DNA of 64,000 nt from Brevibacterium sp. S22 (GTDB lineage Bacteria > Actinomycetota > Actinomycetes > Actinomycetales > Brevibacteriaceae). The notes under the pieces were generated by a model. The model was not told the DNA's origin, searched no databases, and was given only the letters and a program-made list of their open reading frames with translations. The first letter of the stretch is position 1, and each line of letters starts with the position of its first letter. Below, one piece after another: positions 57,486 through 64,000 of the stretch. The stretch covers positions 49,029 through 113,028 of the forward strand of contig NZ_RHFG01000015.1 of assembly GCF_004745485.1 (NCBI RefSeq), given 5' to 3'. The position numbers and the translations under genes are program-made.

Positions 57486-58849
57486 TGACTTTGACTTTCG
57501 ACACTTCCGACATCCTCTCCGCTCCTCCGCGTCTGCGTGTGCGGTCCCGTTTCGTCGACGACGTCGATCCCGGACCCGGCTTCCCCTTCGAATCGGGCCT
57601 GCCCACGACCGTGGAGCAGACGCTCGAACTGCTGCCGACCGACGGGTTCTCCTGCTGGGTCCGTGACACCTCCGGTCTCATCGGCTTCGGCCGCGCCGTG
57701 CGCATCCGGGCCCGCGGTCCCGAAAGGTTCACCGACCTGTCGGATGCCTGGAAGGCCATCACCGAGGCGGCTGAGGTCGAGGATGAGGTCGATCTGCTCG
57801 GCTCCGGACTCATGTGCTTTGCCACGGTCGCGTATTCGGGCGAATCCGCGGTCGATTCGATCATCCACGTCCCCGAATTCGTGCTCGGTCGCCGCGGCGG
57901 TCGTGTGTGGCTGACGTCGATCTCCACCGAAGAGACGCCGCCTCTGCCTCCGATCCTTCAGGCCGAACCGCTGCAGCGCGTGCATTCGGCCCGCGCCGAG
58001 GCCGGGGATCTCGACCCCGAGAGGTGGTCCCGACTCGTCGAACAGGTCGCTGCCATGCTCACCCCGGTCGACACCTCGGCGGAAGTGGACGCGTTCTCGA
58101 ATGATCCGACTCTGCGCAAGATCGTCCTCGCCCGCGACGAGGTGGTCACCACCGAGGAGGACATCGACGTGCGTGCGGTGCTCGGCGCACTCAACCGCAG
58201 CTACCCGAGCTGCTGGACCTTCGACATCGCCGGTCTCATCGGGTCGACCCCGGAGCTGCTCATCGGAGTCGAGGACAACAAGGTGACCTCGCGTGTCCTG
58301 GCTGGGACCTATCGGGTGGAGAAGAACCCGATGGAGGAGATGCCGGAGGCCAGGAAGCTTCTCAGCGCGCACAAGGACAGCACCGAGCATGCGTTCGCCA
58401 TCGCCTCGCTGCAGCGCAGTCTGGATTCGGTTGCCGAGGATGTCACCGTCGACGAGCGTCCCCACCTGCTGCCCTTGGCCAATGTCATCCATTCCGCTTC
58501 GGATGCGCAGGCGAACCTCTCCCCCGACTCCGGGCTCACCGCCCTCGACGTCGCCGCAGCGGTCCATCCCACTGCTGCCGTCGGAGGGTATCCGCAGGCG
58601 AGCGCGGTTGCTCATGTCGATGAGCTCGAACCCCTCGACCGCGGTCGTTACTCCGGTCCCGTCGGTTGGATGGACGGGCGCGGCAACGGCCAGTTCGGCA
58701 TCGCTCTGCGCTGCGGTCAGCTTGAGGACCGCAACCGGATCCGACTGTATGCCGGTGCCGGGATCATGCCCGATTCGGATCCCGCCGCCGAGGTGGCCGA
58801 GACGAATGCGAAGCTCGCTCCCATGCGTCGGGCGCTCGGACTCGACTGA
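57485..58849 (+). CDS. menF: Isochorismate synthase
   Basis: 454 residues from ATG 57485; the frame stays open upstream to 57107 but that part lies in antisense to menG. Motifs: KIVLARDEVV (general-base Lys), IAGLIGSTPELLIGV, VLAGTYRV, HPTAAVGGYP, DRGRYSGPVGWMDG and YAGAGIMPDSDP with the metal Glu. It converts chorismate to isochorismate, the entry to menaquinone. Confidence 0.93.
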   Translation: MTLTFDTSDILSAPPRLRVRSRFVDDVDPGPGFPFESGLPTTVEQTLELLPTDGFSCWVRDTSGLIGFGRAVRIRARGPERFTDLSDAWKAITEAAEVEDEVDLLGSGLMCFATVAYSGESAVDSIIHVPEFVLGRRGGRVWLTSISTEETPPLPPILQAEPLQRVHSARAEAGDLDPERWSRLVEQVAAMLTPVDTSAEVDAFSNDPTLRKIVLARDEVVTTEEDIDVRAVLGALNRSYPSCWTFDIAGLIGSTPELLIGVEDNKVTSRVLAGTYRVEKNPMEEMPEARKLLSAHKDSTEHAFAIASLQRSLDSVAEDVTVDERPHLLPLANVIHSASDAQANLSPDSGLTALDVAAAVHPTAAVGGYPQASAVAHVDELEPLDRGRYSGPVGWMDGRGNGQFGIALRCGQLEDRNRIRLYAGAGIMPDSDPAAEVAETNAKLAPMRRALGLD

Positions 58850-58864
58850 GCGCCGGATCAGGCG

Positions 58865-58934
58865 GCTCACTCACCGCCTGCGTCGAAGAACGTGCCGTGC
58901 ACGGCGTGTTCTTCGACGCAGGCGATGAGTGAGC
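58865..58934. terminator. Long inverted repeat between convergent menF and menD
   Basis: GCTCACTCA (58865-58873) and an adjoining 17-bp block (58875-58891) pair perfectly with 58908-58924 and 58926-58934, with one mismatch between; the centre contains the palindrome GCCGTGCACGGC. In all about 26 paired bases within 70. Probably a bidirectional terminator. Confidence 0.75.
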
Positions 58935-58937
58935 GGA

Positions 58938-60758
58938 CTAGGTCAGCGCGCGGGCGACTTCGATGATGCGGCGAGTGACCGCAGCAGTGACTGAACCGGT
59001 CACGTCTGTGGCGCCTCCACCGGCCAAGGCGCGTTCGAACTCGCCTGCGCTCTCGACCGACGCATAGTCCCAGCCGAAGGCGGCGGCGAGTTCTGCGAAT
59101 CCGCGACCATGCGGGACCGTGAAGTACCGGTCCAAGAAACCCTCGAGGTGGGACTGGGAATGTTCGAGTCCGGAGAAGATCGCTCCCCCGTCGTCGTTGA
59201 GCACCACGATCGTCACGTCCCCGGCGTCTTCGGCACTGGGGGTGAGCAGTCCGCCGATGTCGTGGAGCATGGCAATGTCTCCGATGAGCAGGACCACTGG
59301 TTCGTCCAGTCCCAGGGACAGTCCCGTGGCGGTGGAGACCAGTCCGTCGATTCCGGCCAGTCCGCGGGAGGCGTGGATGCGGGCGCGGATGTCGGTGGCG
59401 TCGCTGAGATAGCGCACCGAGTTCGAACTCGCCACGAAGAGGGTGATGTCCTGGGCGGCGAGGTGTTCGGTGATCGCCCGTGCAGTCGATGGGAATCCCT
59501 TCGCCGAGGCGGCGCACGCGGGTCCGGCTGTGTCGGATTCCGCATGCCGTTCTGCCCGTGCGGCTGCGACAAGGGACGTCCCGGCTTCGATCCACGCGCG
59601 CACCCAGCTCGGCCCCGAGGCGGCGTTGCCCTGTGCCTCTCCCGCGCCCGTCGCGTCATCCGCGACAGTCGTCTCGTCGGCGACGGTCAGGGTCAGGGCA
59701 TCAATATCGTCGGGCATGCGCTGAACAGTCACCGATTCGTCGGCGATCAGTGCTGCGACGGGCCTCGTCAGGGTCGGTTTGCCGTGGACGATGACGGTGC
59801 GGATCGCCTCCCGCAGCTCGGCGTGGTCGCTGAGCACGCGGGCGTGAGCGGGCACCGAGGTCGAATGCTCGGCGGCGCTGGAGGCCGAGGGCCGCGACGT
59901 ACGCGCCAACGGACTCGAGGGTTCGGCGAGCATCGGCAGGTGGTGGTCTGCGGCCAGCCCCCGCAGGGACTCGGCTGAATGGCCGCCGGCGTCTCCGGCG
60001 ACGATGACCGTCCCATCGGTGATGGTCACGGTGGCTTCGGGGCGCGACTCATCAGTCGGCTCCGCCTCGGCGACCGTCTCGGCGACCGTCTCGGACGATG
60101 CGACGGTCACGGCCTGCCTGGCCGTCTTCGACGAAGGCTCGGACTCGGTCACCTCCACGATCTCATCGGTCCACATCCTCAGTTCGTCTGGGGTCGGGAC
60201 CAGCGGGGTGTCGAACTGCACATTGAACTGGACCGGTCCGGCCACCTCGGTGTCGGCTGCACCGACCTGACTCACCGACACCGTCACAGCGGCGGTCACC
60301 GCACGATCAACGGTCTCCGGATCCGCACCGGCGGGAATGTCGAAGCGAGCACGGACATCCGAGAGCACCTGCGACTGATCGTCGATGGTCTGGTTGGCTC
60401 CGGTGGCACGCAGTCGGGCGGGACGGTCCGCGGTGAGCGCGAGCAGCGGCAGATGCCCGTACGAGGCCTCAAGGATCGCGGGATGGAGGTTGGCCACGGC
60501 CGATCCGGATGTCGTCACGACCGCCACCGCGGACTCGCTGCCGCGGGCACGCAGGCCGCGGGCCAGGCCGAGTGCGAGGAAGGCGGCGTCGCGCTCATCG
60601 ATGCGCACATGAGTGCGGATCAGCCCCGCCTCGGCGAGTGGGCCGAGGGCATAGACCAAGGGAGCGGACCGGGATCCGGGGGCGAAGACGACATCACTGA
60701 CCCCGGTCAGGACCAGAGTTCGGGCAATCTGCTGCGCCACCGCGCTCGAATTCGACAT
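58938..60758 (-). CDS. menD: 2-succinyl-5-enolpyruvyl-6-hydroxy-3-cyclohexene-1-carboxylate synthase
   Basis: 606 residues from ATG 60758; GTG 60776 is possible. FAPGSRSAPLVYAL, RIDERDAAFLALGLAR (catalytic Glu), TTSGSAVANLHPAILEA, LTADRPARLRATGANQTID, and the thiamine-diphosphate run GDIAMLHDIGGL plus NDDGGAIFSGLEH. A Thr/Glu-rich segment (about 210-245, SSETVAETVAEAEPTDES) enlarges the protein and looks disordered. It is a thiamine-dependent menaquinone enzyme acting after MenF. Confidence 0.95.
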   Translation of the reverse strand: MSNSSAVAQQIARTLVLTGVSDVVFAPGSRSAPLVYALGPLAEAGLIRTHVRIDERDAAFLALGLARGLRARGSESAVAVVTTSGSAVANLHPAILEASYGHLPLLALTADRPARLRATGANQTIDDQSQVLSDVRARFDIPAGADPETVDRAVTAAVTVSVSQVGAADTEVAGPVQFNVQFDTPLVPTPDELRMWTDEIVEVTESEPSSKTARQAVTVASSETVAETVAEAEPTDESRPEATVTITDGTVIVAGDAGGHSAESLRGLAADHHLPMLAEPSSPLARTSRPSASSAAEHSTSVPAHARVLSDHAELREAIRTVIVHGKPTLTRPVAALIADESVTVQRMPDDIDALTLTVADETTVADDATGAGEAQGNAASGPSWVRAWIEAGTSLVAAARAERHAESDTAGPACAASAKGFPSTARAITEHLAAQDITLFVASSNSVRYLSDATDIRARIHASRGLAGIDGLVSTATGLSLGLDEPVVLLIGDIAMLHDIGGLLTPSAEDAGDVTIVVLNDDGGAIFSGLEHSQSHLEGFLDRYFTVPHGRGFAELAAAFGWDYASVESAGEFERALAGGGATDVTGSVTAAVTRRIIEVARALT

Positions 60759-60805
60759 CACCTGATATTCAACCACCTGACCACCTGTGGTTCATCTCTG
60801 CCCTC

Positions 60806-60818
60806 TAATCTCGAGAAA
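60806..60818 (+). promoter_or_regulatory. Leaderless promoter of the esterase gene
   Basis: TAATCT at 60806-60811, then 6 bases to the ATG at 60818, without a ribosome-binding sequence. Confidence 0.5.
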
Positions 60819-62371
60819 TGCGCCGCTCGTTGATCATCGCGATGGGAGCACGTGCCATCCGCACCCTGACCGCGGCTCGCTCCCAACGCGGACGCTATCC
60901 CGCCCGCGACCAGACCACCTCCTTCCTCGGCCCCGAACCGCGCGGGAAGGACGCCCGGACCTGGCATATCCGGGACAAGCGGAAACTCTCGCCGAGGCTG
61001 CGCGAATTCTTCCTCTACTCCCCTGCGCTCGGCCGCACCGTCGGAGTGCGGGTGCTGCTGCCGGGGATTCCCGCCGAGGTCAGCCCCGTCATCTGCCTCT
61101 TCCACGGAGGCGGTGACGATTTCCGGTCATGGACGGATTTCGGGTCCGCCGAAGAGCTCACCATCGACTCGCCGTACCTCGTCGTCATGCCCGACGGCGG
61201 GGCGGGGACCTATTCGCGCCTGGCCGTCGGCAGTGAAGTCCACGATTGGCCGCGATTCCACACCGAGGAGATCCCAGCGTTCCTCTCAGCGAACTTCTCC
61301 GTCGATCGGGCGCCGAGCAGTCAGCTGCTGGCGGGACTGTCGATGGGCGGATACGGCGCGATGAAGTACGCGGCCTGGCATCCGGATCGGTACGGTTCGG
61401 CAGCAGCGTTCTCCTCTCCCCTGGATCCGCTGTCGACCGTTCCGGCCTTCGACATCATCGCAATGCGCGAAGGCGCCCGGTCACTGAGCCTGTTCGGTGA
61501 TCCGGCCTCCGACCGCAGCGAATGGCTGGCCAATTCCCCCTATGCACTGGCCGAGAATCTCCGCGGGCTCGATCTGTGGTTCAGCGCCGGGTCCGGCAGC
61601 CTCGAGGGAGTAAAGGATCGAGACCTGTTGGAGACGCTGATCAGCAGTCAGGGCGAGCGCTTCTCCGCCCGCCTCAATGCCCTCGGCATCCGCCATTCCT
61701 GGTTTCCGCGCACCAGCGGTCTCCACAACTGGACCAGCTGGGAACGGGAACTCGGAGCGTGGCTGAAAACACTCGCCAGGCGACGCGACTATGCGAGTTC
61801 GGACCGTGGCCTCACCGATCGCGTGGCCGACGGCGGCCAGTTCACCTACCTCTCCGGTCATGCCCTCTTCGACATCCACGGTTGGCGGGTCGAGATCTCC
61901 CGCCGTCGCGCACAGGTCGTGCGCTTCGACGCCGTCAGTGCCGCCGGCTTCTCGCTGACCGGCACCGGCAGCTTCCGCGTCCGCACTCCGGGACTCTTCG
62001 AACCCGGCCGCCGCTACGACATCAGTGTGTCCGGTCCCAGCGGGGACAACGCCTACCAGCAGAAGGCGGACAAGAAGGGGCGGCTGACGTTCACCGGTCG
62101 GTTGGCCGCTGCCATGCACGACCCGATCATCCCCGGAAAGCGCACGGCCCACTTCACCGCGCTGGGACGGGACGAGGTGACTACAGTGAGGATCGCCTCG
62201 GCACCGGAGGATGCTGCTGCCGACCGCGGACACACCGGGGCGGGGGTGCGTGGAGGACGGTCCACGGCCGATGTTCCAGATCCGGCACAGGCAGGTTCCG
62301 CGGATGAGACCGCAGAAGACTATATTGAGTACAGTCGCGAATCGTCGACCGCTGATTCCGCAGAACGCTGA
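60818..62371 (+). CDS. Esterase-family alpha/beta hydrolase with C-terminal domain
   Basis: 517 residues. The esterase domain (about 60-330) has the oxyanion HGGGDDFRSW, nucleophile elbow LLAGLSMGGYGAMKY and a His in TSGLHNWTSWERE, like mycolyl-transferase and EstA-type families. A C-terminal domain (about 340-470) with FTYLSGHALFDIHGWRVEISR may bind substrate or wall; the last 50 residues are acidic and low complexity. No classical signal peptide is seen; the basic start MRRSLIIAMGARAIR is weakly hydrophobic. Substrate unknown. Confidence 0.82.
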   Translation: MRRSLIIAMGARAIRTLTAARSQRGRYPARDQTTSFLGPEPRGKDARTWHIRDKRKLSPRLREFFLYSPALGRTVGVRVLLPGIPAEVSPVICLFHGGGDDFRSWTDFGSAEELTIDSPYLVVMPDGGAGTYSRLAVGSEVHDWPRFHTEEIPAFLSANFSVDRAPSSQLLAGLSMGGYGAMKYAAWHPDRYGSAAAFSSPLDPLSTVPAFDIIAMREGARSLSLFGDPASDRSEWLANSPYALAENLRGLDLWFSAGSGSLEGVKDRDLLETLISSQGERFSARLNALGIRHSWFPRTSGLHNWTSWERELGAWLKTLARRRDYASSDRGLTDRVADGGQFTYLSGHALFDIHGWRVEISRRRAQVVRFDAVSAAGFSLTGTGSFRVRTPGLFEPGRRYDISVSGPSGDNAYQQKADKKGRLTFTGRLAAAMHDPIIPGKRTAHFTALGRDEVTTVRIASAPEDAAADRGHTGAGVRGGRSTADVPDPAQAGSADETAEDYIEYSRESSTADSAER

Positions 62372-62385
62372 CTCGAGAGGCCAAC

Positions 62386-63090
62386 ATGAAACGCATACTC
62401 CCAGCCATCGCTCTCATCGCCGGGCTCTCGCTCGTCGGCTGTACGGGCGGCGGCGACAATCCGGACCAGGCTGACAACGGCGATTCCGCACCGGCGGGCG
62501 AGGCACAGCCGGAAGCGAAGAAGCTCGACGCAGCCCAGCTCAAGGAGATCCTCGAATCGACCCAGGTCGACGGCCAGTCGTTCAAGGCCGTCGACGGTGC
62601 CGGCCAGGACAACGGCGAGATGGCCAAGGCGCTGGAGAGCTCGGAGTTCGAGCCTGCCGAGTGCAAAGACATCACTCTCGACCTGGTCAATTCGAACCTC
62701 GCCTCGGGCGGCACCAATGTGGCTGGGTCCTCAACAGACAACGTCCTGTCCGCGGGTCTGTCCAGCTTCGACAGCGTCGACGACGCACAGACACAGCTCG
62801 ACGGCACTGCGAAGATCGCCGAAGAGTGCAGCGACGTGAAGATGACGACTGCAGGCCTGGAGATGTCGATGAAGTACAAGACCTTCGACGCCGAGGTCGC
62901 CGGGGCCGACGAAGCCTCAGGCGTCGTCGCTTCTGTCGAAACCGGCGGGCAGACCGCCACCGAGATCCGCATCATCACCTCTCGGGTCGGCAACAACCTC
63001 GTCTCCGTGACCAATCTCGCCGATGTCGAAGAAGCGACCGTGACGAATGCCGCAGACGCTTTCGTCGAGGCCGTGAAGAAAGAGGGCTGA
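62386..63090 (+). CDS. Lipoprotein, unknown function
   Basis: 234 residues, GAGAGG upstream. Signal peptide with lipobox LVGC (Cys about residue 19), an acidic linker, then a domain with Cys in PAECKDITLDLVNSN and EECSDVKMTT. The pattern (two Cys, VEAVKKEG end) is like small extracytoplasmic sensor domains found next to kinases. It is 14 bases after the esterase gene and likely co-transcribed. No function can be assigned. Confidence 0.85.
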   Translation: MKRILPAIALIAGLSLVGCTGGGDNPDQADNGDSAPAGEAQPEAKKLDAAQLKEILESTQVDGQSFKAVDGAGQDNGEMAKALESSEFEPAECKDITLDLVNSNLASGGTNVAGSSTDNVLSAGLSSFDSVDDAQTQLDGTAKIAEECSDVKMTTAGLEMSMKYKTFDAEVAGADEASGVVASVETGGQTATEIRIITSRVGNNLVSVTNLADVEEATVTNAADAFVEAVKKEG

Positions 63091-63096
63091 CCCGCT

Positions 63097-64000
63097 TCAG
63101 CCGAGCTCGGTCGAACCGCGCAGAGCGTTCCAGCAGTTCTGAAGCCGCCCGGCCCACCACTCGTATCGTCCCGGATCCACCGCCAGCTGCTGCAGGCGGT
63201 CAGGGTCCGGGACGATTCTCTTCACCGCGATAGTGCCGTCGATCGGGGTCAGGGCCTCGTCCTCGGCGACGACATCGGCGGTGAAGAGACGACCGGTGCC
63301 CAGACCACAGGCCACCCGATCACCGAGGATGTCCCGACTGCGGTCGGTGCGCGGAAGCCTGGCGGCGAGTTCGGCTCCGGCGGCCAGACCGACGGACGAC
63401 TCGAGGGCCGAGGACACGACGGCGGGCAGACCCGAGGTGCTGATGACGTCGAGGGCGGCGCCGATGCCACCCAGCGGCTGGACCTTGACGATGATGACCT
63501 CGGCGGCCCCGAGTTCGGCCACGCGCAGCGGGTCCTCGGCCTTACGGATCGATTCGTCGGCGGCGATCACGATCGGCAGTCCTCGTCGAGCGAGCTCTTC
63601 ACGCAGTTCGGCGAGCTGCTCGACCTCGGGCACGGGCTGTTCGAAGTACTGGAGGTCGAAATCGGCGAAGGCCGAACAGACCTCAACCGCTTCGGCAGGG
63701 GTGTATCCTGCGTTCGCGTCCAGCCGCAGAGTCGTGTCCGGGCAGAGCCGGCGGAACTCCCGCAGCCGCGCCAGGTCGGCTTCGAAAGAGGCGAAACCGT
63801 GCTCGGCGACCTTCGCCTTGACGGTGCTGACCTGACCGTAGCGGGACAGGATCGATTCGACGTGATCCGGCGGGCACGCCGGCAGGGTGCCGTTGACGGC
63901 GACGATCTCACCGTCCGTCTCGGCGGCCGGGGCGGCACCGCCCCCGGGACCGGTGGAGGGGGCGTCTCTTCTACCCGTCTGACGCAGCCGACGCATCACG
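63097..64000 (-). CDS. menC: o-Succinylbenzoate synthase (partial)
   Basis: At least 300 residues; the frame is still open at the window edge, so the start lies beyond it. Enolase-superfamily residues are present: VKAKVAEHG (KxK base), RLDANAGYTPAEA (Asp), YFEQPVPEV (Glu), IAADESIRK (Asp) and IIVKVQPLGG (Lys). It dehydrates SHCHC to o-succinylbenzoate in menaquinone synthesis. It is convergent with the lipoprotein gene (6 bases). Confidence 0.93.
   Translation of the reverse strand, partial: VMRRLRQTGRRDAPSTGPGGGAAPAAETDGEIVAVNGTLPACPPDHVESILSRYGQVSTVKAKVAEHGFASFEADLARLREFRRLCPDTTLRLDANAGYTPAEAVEVCSAFADFDLQYFEQPVPEVEQLAELREELARRGLPIVIAADESIRKAEDPLRVAELGAAEVIIVKVQPLGGIGAALDVISTSGLPAVVSSALESSVGLAAGAELAARLPRTDRSRDILGDRVACGLGTGRLFTADVVAEDEALTPIDGTIAVKRIVPDPDRLQQLAVDPGRYEWWAGRLQNCWNALRGSTELG

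Overview
The window is a stretch of a GC-rich Gram-positive chromosome, most likely a Brevibacterium (Actinobacteria). The evidence is gene content rather than a database match: the core order hadA-hadB-murB ... tRNA-Trp-secE-nusG-rplK-rplA ... rplJ-rplL ... rpoB-rpoC is the actinobacterial one, the rpoB/rpoC lengths and a long acidic NusG N-terminus are actinobacterial, the menaquinone genes include a MenJ-type reductase (partly saturated menaquinone), several genes appear to be transcribed as leaderless mRNAs, and none of the four tRNA genes encodes its CCA end. The genus is an inference.

Layout. 1-437: the 3' end of katG. 649-6793 (minus): a cell-surface glycosylation locus with a GT2-GtrA fusion, a large GT39/PMT-type membrane glycosyltransferase, an OmpR/histidine-kinase pair and a small Gly/Met-rich exported protein. 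6941-8652: a DUF1707 protein and phosphofructokinase. 8811-18968: rpoC, rpoB, a double GNAT protein, a metallo-beta-lactamase-fold protein (plus strand) and rplL. 19028-24931: rplJ and rplA, separated by an alcohol dehydrogenase / aldehyde dehydrogenase / regulator module carrying three copies of a palindromic repeat. 24996-30956: rplK, nusG, secE, tRNA-Trp, a membrane metallophosphoesterase, murB and a hadA/hadB dehydratase pair. 31141-36930: an ATP-grasp enzyme with a NylB-like serine hydrolase, a lipoprotein, a DUF1348 protein and a terpene-cyclase-fold protein.

37073-39865 is a small degraded integrated element at the 3' end of a tRNA-Met gene. It is bounded by an imperfect direct repeat of about 45 bp (tRNA 3' end plus terminator) and holds phage-like small genes and a decayed IS1249-type transposase. 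No integrase is present.

39854-50904 holds tRNA-Met, tRNA-Thr, a glycerophosphodiesterase, a DUF1992 protein, tRNA-Tyr, yajQ, a hydrolase, the metF-metE methionine operon, a RelA/SpoT-domain protein with a C-terminal S1-like segment, a FprA-type ferredoxin-NADP reductase and RarD. 51086-54212 is a YtrA-type GntR/ABC operon with a palindromic operator, plus a PF03773-like permease. 54272-64000 is a menaquinone region: polyprenyl diphosphate synthase, menJ, menG, menF, menD and menC (cut by the window end), interleaved with a secreted-type esterase and a lipoprotein.

Most of the window is housekeeping. The parts that deserve a second look are the tRNA-Met element, the palindromic repeat family around the L10/L1 genes, the ATP-grasp/serine-hydrolase pair, the RelA/SpoT-S1 protein, the glycosylation locus with its shared Gly/Met-rich segments, and the repeated leaderless-promoter signature.
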